Assembly: GCA_944320485.1 (NCBI GenBank)
Contig: CALUHQ010000001.1
Span: forward strand, 1-48,159
Length of the DNA stretch: 48,159 nucleotides
Source: Candidatus Methanomethylophilaceae archaeon
GTDB lineage: Archaea; Thermoplasmatota; Thermoplasmata; Methanomassiliicoccales; Methanomethylophilaceae
Direction of reading: 5' to 3'
This document shows positions 1-8,103 of the stretch, piece by piece. Each line of letters begins with the position of its first letter. The stretch's first letter is position 1. Made by a program: the position numbers and the translations under genes. The notes under the pieces were generated by a model. That model made no database searches. It was given only the letters and a program-made list of their open reading frames with translations, and was not told the DNA's origin.

Positions 1-422
1 CCGTCTACGACGTCCCTGCCGAGCAGCTCATACTCAAGACGGCCCAGAAGCTCAAGGAGAACCCCAACATCGTTCCCCCTGAGTGGGCCGAGTATGTGAA
101 GACCGGCAGGCACACAGAGAGGGGCCCTTCCCAGGACGACTGGTGGTACACTAGGGCTGCCTCCATCATGAGGAAATTGTATGTGAAGGGACCTATGGGC
201 TCCTCCAGGCTCGCCGCCGAGTACGGTGGATACGCCGACAAGGGTTCCATGCCCAACAGGGCCGTCAAGGGAAGCCGCAACATCGCCAGGAAGTGCATGA
301 TGCAGCTCGAGGCCGCTGGGTACCTGGTCTCCAAGGACAAAGAGGGCCGTGCCATCAGCCCCGCGGGACAGTCCCTTCTGGACAACACCGCCAAAGAGGT
401 CTATGACGAGATGAGGGCCTGA
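1..422 (+). CDS. rps19e: Ribosomal protein S19e (5' partial)
   Basis: Small-subunit ribosomal protein S19e, found in archaea and eukaryotes. The reading frame is open from base 3, so the gene starts upstream of the window. The visible 139 residues hold typical S19e features: a WAEYVKTG segment, the DDWWYTRAASI helix, KGPMGSSRLA, and the C-terminal GxxLLD helix. It ends in TGA 13 nt before the PDCD5-like gene and heads the archaeal S19e-PDCD5-L39e-L31e-aIF6 cluster. An internal ATG at 96 is not the start, because the residues upstream of it are conserved S19e sequence. Confidence 0.93.
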   Translation, partial: VYDVPAEQLILKTAQKLKENPNIVPPEWAEYVKTGRHTERGPSQDDWWYTRAASIMRKLYVKGPMGSSRLAAEYGGYADKGSMPNRAVKGSRNIARKCMMQLEAAGYLVSKDKEGRAISPAGQSLLDNTAKEVYDEMRA

Positions 423-435
423 GGGAGGTACTGGC

Positions 436-765
436 ATGGAAGATCCCGAATTGGAAGCAATCAGACAGAGGAGGATGGCCGAGCTCCAGCAGCAGGCCCA
501 GTCCCAGGCGGCTCAGGAGGAGCAGGCCCGCAGGATGGAGATGCAGAAGCAGAACGCCCTGAGGCAGATCCTCACCCCCGAGGCCAGGCAGAGGCTGGCC
601 AACATCAGGCTCGCCAATCCGCAGATGGCGGATTCTGTCGAGATGCAGCTGATTCAGCTTGCACAGAGCGGCAGGCTGCAGGGAGTCATCGACGACGCCA
701 TGCTCAGGAACATTCTCGGGCAGATCGCCCCTCAGCACAGGGAGATCACCATAGAGAGGAGATAA
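436..765 (+). CDS. DNA-binding protein, PDCD5/TFAR19 family
   Basis: A 109-residue protein of the PDCD5 family, small helical proteins of archaea and eukaryotes that bind DNA in vitro. The N-terminus ([17 protein letters not shown]) and the long Gln/Arg-rich first helix are diagnostic, followed by the [17 protein letters not shown] core and a C-terminal LRNILGQI segment. A Shine-Dalgarno-like GAGG lies at 421-425. The gene sits between S19e and L39e, its usual place in archaeal genomes, suggesting co-transcription with ribosomal genes. Its molecular role in archaea is not firmly established. It ends in TAA. Confidence 0.93.
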   Translation: MEDPELEAIRQRRMAELQQQAQSQAAQEEQARRMEMQKQNALRQILTPEARQRLANIRLANPQMADSVEMQLIQLAQSGRLQGVIDDAMLRNILGQIAPQHREITIERR

Positions 766-767
766 TC

Positions 768-923
768 ATGTCAAGCACAAAGGCCCCCGCAATGAAGGCA
801 AGGCTGAACAAGAAGGTCAAGCAGAACCGCCGCGTCCCCGCATGGGTCATGATCAGGACGAACAGGCAGTTCCTCCGCCACCCTAAGAGAAGGTCGTGGC
901 GCATGAGCAAACTCAAGGAGTGA
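768..923 (+). CDS. rpl39e: Ribosomal protein L39e
   Basis: A 51-residue, very basic large-subunit protein that lines the exit tunnel. The frame reads [20 protein letters not shown] and continues through [15 protein letters not shown] to [10 protein letters not shown], matching the L39e signature (KxRLxKKxKQNRxxPxWxxxRTxRxxxxHPxRRxWRxxxL). It starts 2 nt after the PDCD5 stop and ends 5 nt before the L31e ATG, consistent with tight operon organisation. The short length and invariant Arg/Trp pattern leave little doubt. Confidence 0.96.
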   Translation: MSSTKAPAMKARLNKKVKQNRRVPAWVMIRTNRQFLRHPKRRSWRMSKLKE

Positions 924-928
924 TTCGG

Positions 929-1192
929 ATGGCAGACGAATTCGAGAGAATCATGGTCATCCCCCTCAGGAAGACGAAGCAGGCTCCCCGCACCAGGAGG
1001 GCCAACCGCGCCGTCAAAGAGGTCAGGGAGATCGTCATGAGGCACATGAGGGTCGACGCCGAGCACGTCTGGATCGACGCCAGCGTCAACGAGAAGCTCT
1101 GGGCGAACGGCATCCGCAACCCGCCCTCCAAGATCACCGTCAAGGCGGTGAAGTTCGACGACGGCCTCGTAGAGGTCTCGCTCGCGGAGTGA
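929..1192 (+). CDS. rpl31e: Ribosomal protein L31e
   Basis: An 87-residue large-subunit protein near the exit-tunnel opening. Its core (RKTKQAPRTRRANRAVKEVREIV then WIDASVNEKLWANGIRNPPSKI) is characteristic of L31e. I place the start at ATG 929 because it has a good Shine-Dalgarno AAGGAG (914-919) overlapping the L39e stop. An in-frame ATG at 896 would add 11 residues inside L39e and is unlikely. The TGA (1190-1192) lies just before the aIF6 start. Confidence 0.95.
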   Translation: MADEFERIMVIPLRKTKQAPRTRRANRAVKEVREIVMRHMRVDAEHVWIDASVNEKLWANGIRNPPSKITVKAVKFDDGLVEVSLAE

Positions 1193-1197
1193 TCGGA

Positions 1198-1857
1198 ATG
1201 ATGAGGTTCTCGCGCCATTCCGGTAACCCCAACATAGGTGTATTCGCGGCGGCGAACGAGAATCTCGCCCTTATATCAGCCGACGCCTCCCCCGAGTTCG
1301 AGAGGGCTGTGGGGGAGGCCCTCGGCGTCAAAACCATAAAGACGACCGTGGCCGGGGCGCATGTCATCGGCTCTCTGGTCGCGATGAATTCCAACTGCGC
1401 CGTGGTCTCCGGACTCGCGGATTCCAGGGAGGCGGAGGTCATCGAGGCCTGCGTCCCCTGCGTCCTTCTGGACGATTCCCTGAACGCGGCCGGGAACAAC
1501 ATCCTTGTCAACGATTACGGCGCGATCGTCAGCCCGGAGTACGGCCACGGCGTGGCCGCCAAGCTCTCCGAGGCGCTGGGGGTGGAGGTCGTGTTCTCCT
1601 CCATCGCCGGATGCAACACGGTCGGGTCAGTGTGCAGGGCAACCAACAAGGGCTGCATCTGCCACATGGATGCCAGCGACGACGAGCTGGACCTGATAAA
1701 GGACGTCCTCAAGGTCGAGGCCGTCAGGACCTCGGTCAACCACGGCTCCCGCATGGTCGGGGCCGGTGTGATCGCCAACTCCAAGGGCGCGGTCGTCGGC
1801 GACGAGACCACTCCCATCGAGATGGGCAGGATCGAGGAAGGGCTCGTCCTCTACTGA
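1198..1857 (+). CDS. eif6: Translation initiation factor aIF6
   Basis: Archaeal IF6, an anti-association factor that binds the large ribosomal subunit. The roughly 220 residues show the repeated pentein modules expected: NIGVFAAANENLALI near the N-terminus, then NSNCAVVS, NDYGAIVSPEY, ATNKGCICHMDAS and NSKGAVVGDETTPIEMGRIEEGL. I chose ATG 1198 (ATG 1201 is equally possible), with GGAG at 1186-1189. A GTG at 1189 overlapping the L31e stop would add three residues. In many archaea this gene is followed by L18a/LX, prefoldin alpha and FtsY. Here the next gene is on the opposite strand, so the cluster ends. Confidence 0.94.
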   Translation: MMRFSRHSGNPNIGVFAAANENLALISADASPEFERAVGEALGVKTIKTTVAGAHVIGSLVAMNSNCAVVSGLADSREAEVIEACVPCVLLDDSLNAAGNNILVNDYGAIVSPEYGHGVAAKLSEALGVEVVFSSIAGCNTVGSVCRATNKGCICHMDASDDELDLIKDVLKVEAVRTSVNHGSRMVGAGVIANSKGAVVGDETTPIEMGRIEEGLVLY

Positions 1858-2499
1858 TCAGCGGTCGAAGACCCAGCACTGCTTCATGCCGTCGATGTCC
1901 TCGCGGGATACGTCAACCTCGTTTCCCATGTAGTCGACGGCATCCTCCGGGATCATGTCCAGGAACTCGTCCAGCGGCGTTATGGGTATGGAGAGTCCGC
2001 CGACGCGGTAGTGCATAGGGACGATCACGTTCGGGTTCACGGCTTCAAGGAAACAGCGGATCTCCGGCAGGGGCATGGTGAAGACCTCCCCCGTGGGGAC
2101 GAAGAGCATGTCCACGCCCCTGATCCTGTCGAGGACGTCGTCGCCGGGCATGCATCCGATGTCGCCGCAGTGGCATACGGTGATGCCGTCCATCTCGAAG
2201 AAGTAGATGACGTTGGGGCCGCGCTCCCTGCCCTCCACCCTGTCGTGGAACGAGGGAAATCCGGTGACCCTGAGGCCGCAGGCGTCGAAGTCGCCGAGCG
2301 TCATCATGAAGTCCTTGTGGTTCCCCTTGACCACGCGTACGGCGTTGTGGTCGTAGTGGTTGTGGGTCATCAGGACGATGTCCGCCGAGACGGCGGGAGG
2401 CTTGATGCCGATGGAGCGTCCGTCGTGGGGATCGACCACAACGGTGATGTCGCCGTCCCCGAACTCGAAACACGAGTGCCCGTGCCATCTGACCCTCAT
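1858..2499 (-). CDS. Metallo-beta-lactamase-fold metal-dependent hydrolase
   Basis: A 213-residue MBL-fold protein similar to the UPF0173/YycJ-like stand-alone hydrolases. Visible motifs are MRVRWHGHSCFEF at the start, the metal-binding HxHxDH (H46, H48, D50, H51), a later CHCGDIG segment and PMHYR near residue 168, all expected for a di-metal site. The substrate is unknown. The start is ATG at 2499. A minus-strand TATA-like element centred about 27 nt upstream (2521-2531) argues for a leaderless transcript. A longer in-frame extension runs antisense through the neighbouring gene and is not credible. It converges with aIF6 with no gap. Confidence 0.88.
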   Translation of the reverse strand: MRVRWHGHSCFEFGDGDITVVVDPHDGRSIGIKPPAVSADIVLMTHNHYDHNAVRVVKGNHKDFMMTLGDFDACGLRVTGFPSFHDRVEGRERGPNVIYFFEMDGITVCHCGDIGCMPGDDVLDRIRGVDMLFVPTGEVFTMPLPEIRCFLEAVNPNVIVPMHYRVGGLSIPITPLDEFLDMIPEDAVDYMGNEVDVSREDIDGMKQCWVFDR

Positions 2500-2500
2500 G

Positions 2501-2516
2501 CTCCGCCCTAACGGAG
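2501..2516. promoter_or_regulatory. Inverted repeat at the hydrolase transcription start
   Basis: CTCCG (2501-2505) and CGGAG (2512-2516) form a perfect inverted repeat with a 6-nt loop. It lies between the minus-strand TATA box (2521-2531) and the start codon at 2499, where a repressor could block transcription. No regulator is identified, and chance is possible for a 5-bp arm. Confidence 0.3.
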
Positions 2517-2520
2517 GGGC

Positions 2521-2531
2521 CAATATAATAG
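2521..2531 (-). promoter_or_regulatory. TATA box of the MBL hydrolase
   Basis: The minus strand reads CTATTATATTG, centred about 27 nt upstream of the ATG at 2499. This is the expected archaeal TATA-to-start spacing for a leaderless mRNA in this GC-rich genome. Confidence 0.6.
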
Positions 2532-2636
2532 TTGGTCCCACGGGATGGAGGCGGCGCACGTTCCCGACGACGATGGGATGGCGGTGATCCGACTCGCCTC
2601 TGGCATACCGTCTTCTTCGGTGTTTACTGGAAAGAG

Positions 2637-2645
2637 CATTATATG
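2637..2645 (+). promoter_or_regulatory. TATA box of the DUF373 gene
   Basis: CATTATATG, centred about 27 nt before ATG 2668, suggests transcription begins at or next to the start codon. It also supports choosing ATG 2668 over the in-frame start at 2545. Confidence 0.6.
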
Positions 2646-2667
2646 GGGGGATGGCCTTCGGAGTTTC

Positions 2668-3792
2668 ATGAAGAAGACTCTGGTCCTGGTCGTCGACAGG
2701 GACGACGATTTCGGTGTCAAGGGCAAGGTGAACACCCCTGTCGTGGGTGTCCAGAACTGCCTCGACGCGGCCACAGCCTTCGGAATAGCTGACCCGGAGG
2801 ATTCCGACCTCAACGCGCTCTATGCGGCGGTCAGCGTGTGCCTCGAGCTCCAGGAGGACGGGCACGAGGCGGATGTCGCGCTTATCTGCGGGGACGAGAA
2901 GGTCGGTCACAGGTCCGACCTTGCCCTGGTCGCCCAGCTGGAGGAGGTCCTCGACGCCATGGAGCCGGACAGCGTGGTGCTGGTGGGCGACGGTGCCGAG
3001 GACGAGTACATCTACCCGATCATATCCTCGCGCGCCCATGTGGACTCGGTCAAGAAGGTCTACGTCAAGCAGTCCCCCGGACTGGAGGGTTCGTTCTACA
3101 TCATATCGAAGATGCTCTCCGACCCGGGGAAGAGGAAGAGGTTCCTGGTCCCTCTGGGGCTCATCATCGTGCTCCTGTCGCTGTTCTTCATCACCCCGAG
3201 CCTGATGGTCTACACCACCGACCACAACATCAATGTCCTGGCCGGCATGTCGGGAAGCCTGGCATTCCTCTTCATAGGCCTCGTGATAATGTTCTACGGG
3301 TACAACGTGGTCGAACGCTACCACGTCTTCAGCAAGAACTTCATATCATCCATGGCAGGCGACACCACGCGCGTGCTGTTCCTGTTCATATCCCTGGCCG
3401 TCGTGTTCGTGATGGCGGTGTGGAACTACATCGAGGCCGGTAATCTGTATCTCAACGGGGTCATCTCGTGGGTCCTGTACTACGTGTCATCCATGGTATG
3501 GCCGATCATCGTCGCCCTCCTCCTCTACATGACCGGGGACGTCATCCAGGACTACCAGTCCACGAAGACCGTCAAGCTCAGCAACCTGTTCGGAGCCGTC
3601 GGTCTGGCGAGCCTCGGCCTCGTGGCGATAGGCATCCTGGACATGGTGTCGTTCTTCATCGAGGGCAACTACTCGCTGGAGCTCGGGGTCGCGGAGATCG
3701 CCTGCGGTGTCGTCATCTCGGTCCTCAGCAACTTCGTCAAGGGCAGGCTGATCGCGGTCCAGCCGGAGGCCGCCGAGGATGAAGCAGTCTGA
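2668..3792 (+). CDS. DUF373 family integral membrane protein
   Basis: A 374-residue protein of the archaeal DUF373 family. The N-terminal half (about 1-150) is a soluble alpha/beta domain opening with KKTLVLVVDRDDDFG, the acidic family hallmark, then GxKxxxNTPVVG and a later VVLVGDGAEDE loop. From about residue 159 there are roughly six hydrophobic segments. Function is unknown. The start is ATG 2668, with a TATA box 27 nt upstream. The upstream in-frame extension to 2545 has no family similarity. It overlaps the next gene (MptE) by 14 nt, so the two are probably translated together. Confidence 0.87.
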   Translation: MKKTLVLVVDRDDDFGVKGKVNTPVVGVQNCLDAATAFGIADPEDSDLNALYAAVSVCLELQEDGHEADVALICGDEKVGHRSDLALVAQLEEVLDAMEPDSVVLVGDGAEDEYIYPIISSRAHVDSVKKVYVKQSPGLEGSFYIISKMLSDPGKRKRFLVPLGLIIVLLSLFFITPSLMVYTTDHNINVLAGMSGSLAFLFIGLVIMFYGYNVVERYHVFSKNFISSMAGDTTRVLFLFISLAVVFVMAVWNYIEAGNLYLNGVISWVLYYVSSMVWPIIVALLLYMTGDVIQDYQSTKTVKLSNLFGAVGLASLGLVAIGILDMVSFFIEGNYSLELGVAEIACGVVISVLSNFVKGRLIAVQPEAAEDEAV

Positions 3793-4456
3793 GTGGATGC
3801 CCCTGTACTCCGAGATACTGGAGGACATGGGCTATGACAGGCTGCAGGACGAGTCCTGCGCCAGGCTCCTCAAAGCGGTCACGATGAATTCCGATCTCGT
3901 CACGGAGGACGAGGTCGCCCACATGTTCGGTGACAGGTGCACGGTCTTCGGGGACGCACCGTGCCTGGAGGCGGACATCGGGTCTACTCCGCCGGAAGGT
4001 ACCCTCATATCCTCTGGTTCGGCCGTCGCGAGGCTCGATGCGCTGGGAATATCTCCTGACGTGGTGGTCACGGACCTGGACGGCCCCATCGGCCCGCAGC
4101 TGGAGGCCAGCGCCAGGGGTTGCCTGACCTTCATCCACGCCCACGGGGACAACCAGGACCTGGTCAGGGAGTACGCCGGCAGGTTCAGCGGACCGGTGAT
4201 ACTCACCACGCAATCCGTCCCGGACACCGTCGTGGCCAACTACGGCGGTTTCACGGACGGGGACCGCGCCGTCTGTATAGCGCAGGAGTTCGGATGCCGC
4301 GAGATACTCCTGGAAGGGTTCGATTTCGAAAGGCCCAACCGCAAGGAGGGCTCCGACCCCGCCGTCAAGCTGAGGAAGCTGGCATGGGCCCGCAGGATCA
4401 TAGGTTCGCTGGGACCGTCGGTCAGGATCCGCGGTCCGGGCGACGGCCAGTTGTAA
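3779..4456 (+). CDS. mptE: 6-hydroxymethyl-7,8-dihydropterin pyrophosphokinase MptE-like
   Basis: A 225-residue protein resembling archaeal MptE (DUF115 family), which transfers pyrophosphate from ATP to 6-hydroxymethyl-7,8-dihydropterin during tetrahydromethanopterin/folate-type pterin synthesis. Supporting motifs are SSGSAVARL (about 78-86), VVVTDLDGP (about 95-103), FIHAHGDNQ (about 118-126) and the C-terminal ILLEGFDF. The length matches the family. ATG 3779 overlaps the DUF373 gene, and an in-frame ATG at 3797 is an alternative. It ends in TAA. The role fits a methanogen that needs methanopterin-type cofactors. Confidence 0.85.
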   Translation: MKQSEWMPLYSEILEDMGYDRLQDESCARLLKAVTMNSDLVTEDEVAHMFGDRCTVFGDAPCLEADIGSTPPEGTLISSGSAVARLDALGISPDVVVTDLDGPIGPQLEASARGCLTFIHAHGDNQDLVREYAGRFSGPVILTTQSVPDTVVANYGGFTDGDRAVCIAQEFGCREILLEGFDFERPNRKEGSDPAVKLRKLAWARRIIGSLGPSVRIRGPGDGQL

Positions 4457-4481
4457 GTCTTTGAACGAGCCGAAGAACCCG

Positions 4482-4509
4482 CTATATATGAGAAGCCTCT
4501 AACCGAGGC
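4482..4509 (+). promoter_or_regulatory. TATA box plus inverted repeat before the site-2 protease gene
   Basis: CTATATAT (4482-4489) is a good TATA box. It is followed by the inverted repeat GCCTC (4495-4499) / GAGGC (4505-4509) with a 5-nt loop, ending about where transcription should begin. GGAG at 4511-4514 is a ribosome-binding site 8 nt before ATG 4523. The repeat is placed like an operator, but nothing identifies a bound protein. Confidence 0.45.
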
Positions 4510-4522
4510 CGGAGAGACGCGG

Positions 4523-6154
4523 ATGGAGCTGGCGTACGTTATCCTGATAATACTGGCGGTCATCTACGTCCCCATATGGGTTTGGGTGTGGAGGTGCCCC
4601 GAGAAGGCCGAGAGGTACCACCTCTGCAAGTACGGGCCCTGTGTGATGATCAAGACCCAGCTGGGCATGAGGACCATGGACAGGCTCGCCCGCTACCCGC
4701 GGTTCTGGAGGGCCTTCGGCTTCGCGTCCAAGGTCATCTCCGCGGTCCTGTTCCTCATGATGATGTACATGCTCATCGTGGCCATTCTCGCCGTACCCGG
4801 CAGGATGGCTTCGGGGAGCTCGATAGGCATAGAGTACGCACTGGCCATCCCCGGGTTCAATCCGATCCTGCCGCTGAGCTACGGTATCGTCGCATTGGTC
4901 ATCGCCATGGTCGTCCACGAGCTGGGACACGGGATACAGGCCCGCGCCAACGGGGCCAGGGTCGATTCCTCCGGGCTGCTGTACGGCGTGGTGCCCCTGG
5001 GGGCTTTCGTCGAGCCCAACGAGGAGGACATGGCGGGCAAGTCCCGCAGGGCCCAGATGGATATGTACACTGCCGGTATCGCCGTGAACACCGTCGTGGC
5101 CATCCTATGTCTGGGGCTGCTGATTGGCGCCTGCGGCGCGATATCCTCCGACTACGAGGACGACGCAGGGGTGTACTACATAGACGGCGGGTCCCCGGCG
5201 TACGAGGCCGGCATACCCACGTCCGCGATAATCACCGGTATTATGGATGCCGATGCCGTCGACGAGTCATGGGACGACGGTCGGATCGTCTCCGAAGCGA
5301 CCCCGGTGGACGCGACGGTCTCCGGGAGCCAGGTGTACCTGGACACCGGAGGCAGCCTCGACCCGCTCAAATGGTACTATGTGGTGTACCAATCCAGTGA
5401 CGGCACCCACGTGACCGACGTCCCGATACAGATGGGCGCCTACGTGCGCACCATATCCGTGGATTCCCCGGCTTCCGAGGCAGACATCGAGATCGGGTCC
5501 TTCATCCGCTCCATCACGCTGGACGACGGGAGGTACGGGCAGTTCGGCAGCATGGGGGAGTTCTCCGAGTTCATGTCCACAACATCCCCCGGACAGACGG
5601 CCACCATCGAGATCGTCAGAGTCGGAACATACGGAGAAGACCCGAAAAGTTTGACAACCACCTGTGAGGTCGTGCTATCCGACGGAGGCGGCAAGGGTTA
5701 CCTCGGTCTGTCCGCTTCGACCAGCGGGATGACGTTCACCACCCCAGGGATCATGCTGGACTCGGCGTCGAACCCGTTCTACGGGGCCGATTCCGCCATC
5801 TCCTACGTAACATCGTTCCTCGGATATCTCTCAGGACCATTCAGCGGAGCCGACCCGGTGCCGGACGATGTGAAGTGGTGGTACGACGTCCCTATAGGGG
5901 ACCTGTTCTGGGTCATCCTGTCGCTGCTGTACTGGATATTCTGGCTTGACATCCTGCTGGCGATCTCCAACGCCCTCCCGGCCTATCCGTTCGACGGAGG
6001 ATTCATATTCGCCGGAGGTGTCAACTGGTTGTGCGAGAGGCTCGGGGTGAGGGACGAGGAGCGCAGGAAGAAGCTGACCGACAGCGTCGCCGGCAGCGTC
6101 TCCACAGTGGTGCTGTTCATGTTCATGGCCGTGGTGCTGTCGTTCCTGATGTGA
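4523..6154 (+). CDS. Site-2 protease family (M50) membrane metalloprotease with PDZ-like insert
   Basis: A 543-residue polytopic protein of the M50/S2P intramembrane protease family, which cleaves membrane-embedded substrates. The zinc motif HELGH is at 132-136 inside a hydrophobic segment. The second catalytic element, PAYPFDGG with D491, lies near the C-terminus. Between them are an ectodomain of about 180-440 with PDZ-like segments (GSPAYEAGIPTSAIIT; VDSPASEADIEIGSFI) and further membrane helices. It opens an apparent operon with CorA and the methanogenesis-marker gene (18-nt gap to CorA). The substrate is unknown, and a link to the co-transcribed genes is inference only. Confidence 0.88.
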   Translation: MELAYVILIILAVIYVPIWVWVWRCPEKAERYHLCKYGPCVMIKTQLGMRTMDRLARYPRFWRAFGFASKVISAVLFLMMMYMLIVAILAVPGRMASGSSIGIEYALAIPGFNPILPLSYGIVALVIAMVVHELGHGIQARANGARVDSSGLLYGVVPLGAFVEPNEEDMAGKSRRAQMDMYTAGIAVNTVVAILCLGLLIGACGAISSDYEDDAGVYYIDGGSPAYEAGIPTSAIITGIMDADAVDESWDDGRIVSEATPVDATVSGSQVYLDTGGSLDPLKWYYVVYQSSDGTHVTDVPIQMGAYVRTISVDSPASEADIEIGSFIRSITLDDGRYGQFGSMGEFSEFMSTTSPGQTATIEIVRVGTYGEDPKSLTTTCEVVLSDGGGKGYLGLSASTSGMTFTTPGIMLDSASNPFYGADSAISYVTSFLGYLSGPFSGADPVPDDVKWWYDVPIGDLFWVILSLLYWIFWLDILLAISNALPAYPFDGGFIFAGGVNWLCERLGVRDEERRKKLTDSVAGSVSTVVLFMFMAVVLSFLM

Positions 6155-6171
6155 GAAAAGAGGTGAGAGCG

Positions 6172-7116
6172 ATGATGGACATCTTCGAGATGAGGGACGG
6201 AAAGCCGTCCAAGACGGATTCGATCAAGGATGACGTATGGATCAACCTGGTCAATCCCACGAGCGAGGAGATAGACGAGGTCCAGAGGGCGCTCCAGATA
6301 GACAGGGAGGCACTGACCGCCGCTCTGGACGACGAGGAGGGCTCCAGGACCGAGATATCCCAGAAGTACACGCTGATCCTCATCGACGCACCCACCAGGG
6401 AGTGGAGGAACAACCGCGAGGAGTTCACCACGTACCCCCTATCCATAACGATTACCGACACCGCCATAGTGACGGTCTCTCTGCAGGAGATGTTCGCCCT
6501 GACCAACATCACGGGCGGGAAGAACAAGAACATCAACGTGGTGAACGTGGCGAACCGCTCAAGGTTCGTCCTGCAGATCCTCTTCAGGGTCGCCATGAAC
6601 TACCAGGCAGACCTGAAGTACATCGAGGTCAAGAGGATGGCCATCGAGGAGTCCATAAGGAAGGCCACCCGCAGGGACGACCTGTTCGAGCTCCACGAGC
6701 TGGAGTCCAACCTGGTCTACTTCAAGACGAGTCTCAGCGTGAACGCATCCGTCATCGACAGGCTCAGCAAGCTCTCACGCTTCGTGTCCAGCACCGAGGA
6801 CAGGGATTTGATGGACGATGTCATCATCGAGACCAACCAGGCCCTGGAGATGACCATGACCTACAGTCAGATCATCAAGGGTACCAGGCAGCTGGTGGAG
6901 GCCGACCTCAACAACTCCCTGTCCAACGTCATGAAGTTCCTGACCTCGATCACGCTCATCATATCCATACCGACCATGCTGGCGAGCTTCTACGGCATGA
7001 ACGTCAGTCTGCCGGGGGAGAACAGTCCGTACACGTACGTGGTGATACTGGCCGCGATGGTGATACTGTGCTGCGTCTCCATATACCACCTGAGGAACAG
7101 GGGGCTTTGGCGTTGA
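6172..7116 (+). CDS. corA: CorA family Mg2+/divalent cation transporter
   Basis: A 314-residue CorA-type channel. The soluble N-terminal domain (1 to about 240) opens with WINLVNPTSEEI and contains long helices. Two C-terminal membrane segments follow, with the signature YGMN (GMN at 275-277) after the first, within SFYGMNVSLPG. The start is ATG 6172 (ATG 6175 is possible), with AGGTGA at 6161-6166. Upstream in-frame codons lie inside the protease gene and are not family-like. Its TGA overlaps the TTG start of the next gene. Specificity (Mg2+, Co2+, Ni2+) cannot be told from sequence. Confidence 0.92.
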   Translation: MMDIFEMRDGKPSKTDSIKDDVWINLVNPTSEEIDEVQRALQIDREALTAALDDEEGSRTEISQKYTLILIDAPTREWRNNREEFTTYPLSITITDTAIVTVSLQEMFALTNITGGKNKNINVVNVANRSRFVLQILFRVAMNYQADLKYIEVKRMAIEESIRKATRRDDLFELHELESNLVYFKTSLSVNASVIDRLSKLSRFVSSTEDRDLMDDVIIETNQALEMTMTYSQIIKGTRQLVEADLNNSLSNVMKFLTSITLIISIPTMLASFYGMNVSLPGENSPYTYVVILAAMVILCCVSIYHLRNRGLWR

Positions 7117-8099
7117 ACACCAAATCAATCGAAGAGGTGGCCGATGCGATCCGCGGCTACCCTGGCGTCACCCGCAAGCACGCCATACACAGGATCGTCG
7201 ACCTCCTCCCCACCGACGGTTTCCCGCAGGTGGCGGCAGCCGAGGGCGAGGATGCGGCGGCCATAGACGTCGGCGACCAGTACATCCTCTTCGCCGCGGA
7301 CGGGATCATGGAGTCCCTCGTGAACACGAACCCATTCTACGCCGGTTACTTCGCGGTCCTGGTCAACGTGAACGACATCGCGGCCATGGGCGGAAGGGCC
7401 CTGGGCATGGTGGACGTCATGTCGATAGTCCAGAGGGACGTGTGCGGGGAGATCATACGCGGGATGAAGGAGGGCATCAGGAAGTTCAACGTCCCCATCG
7501 TCGGCGGACACGTTCATCCCGACTGCCACTACAACGCCATAGACATCTCCATCGTCGGTAGCGTCAGGAAGGACGCCCTCCTGCGCAGCAGCACCGCCGA
7601 ACCCGGCGACGACATCGTGTTCGTGGTGGACACCGACGGCTTCTACCCCGACGACCTCCCGTACGCCTTCGTCACCACAGTCGACAAGTCCGACGAGCTC
7701 GTCCGCGACCAGATGGAAGCGGTGGCCATCGTCGGTGAGAGGCATCTCGCCCACTCCTGCAAGGACATGAGCAACCCCGGCAGCATCGGTACGCTGGGGA
7801 TGATGCTGGAGTCCTCCTCGGTCGGGGCGCTGGTCGATGTCACCGCCATACCCCGCCCGGAGGGTGTGGACGACGTCAGGTGGTACCTGTCCTACCAGGG
7901 TTGCGGGTTCTGCTTCGCCTGCCCTCCCGAGAACTCCGCGGAGATCATCGACATATTCTCCAAGGTCGGATGCCAGGGAGCCGTCGTGGGCAAGGTCGAC
8001 GACAGCAGGAAGCTGAGGATAACGGACGGGACCGACGAGACGGTGCTGTTCGATTTCGACTCGGACATCATAACCGGATGCAGGCCGAAGGAGAGATGA
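7113..8099 (+). CDS. AIR-synthase-related protein, methanogenesis marker protein 2-like
   Basis: A 328-residue protein with the PurM/ThiL/SelD-type ATP-binding fold. The N-terminal half carries EGEDAAAIDVGD, ADGIMES and VNVNDIAAMGG, which in this superfamily bind ATP and Mg2+. The C-terminal half has SNPGSIGTLGMMLE. It best resembles methanogenesis marker protein 2, a conserved methanogen protein of unknown function. A short Cys-rich segment, CGFCFAC (C-x2-C-x2-C), stands near the C-terminus. The start is TTG 7113, overlapping the CorA stop as TTGA; no ATG or GTG lies nearby in frame. A SelD- or ThiL-like role is the main alternative. Confidence 0.82.
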   Translation: MNTKSIEEVADAIRGYPGVTRKHAIHRIVDLLPTDGFPQVAAAEGEDAAAIDVGDQYILFAADGIMESLVNTNPFYAGYFAVLVNVNDIAAMGGRALGMVDVMSIVQRDVCGEIIRGMKEGIRKFNVPIVGGHVHPDCHYNAIDISIVGSVRKDALLRSSTAEPGDDIVFVVDTDGFYPDDLPYAFVTTVDKSDELVRDQMEAVAIVGERHLAHSCKDMSNPGSIGTLGMMLESSSVGALVDVTAIPRPEGVDDVRWYLSYQGCGFCFACPPENSAEIIDIFSKVGCQGAVVGKVDDSRKLRITDGTDETVLFDFDSDIITGCRPKER

Positions 8100-8103
8100 G
8101 AAA

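Noticed and set aside
2500..3324. Long minus-strand in-frame extension of the metallo-hydrolase across the DUF373 gene
   Set aside because: It lies antisense to a conserved family, crosses both TATA boxes and has no family similarity; the hydrolase starts naturally at ATG 2499.
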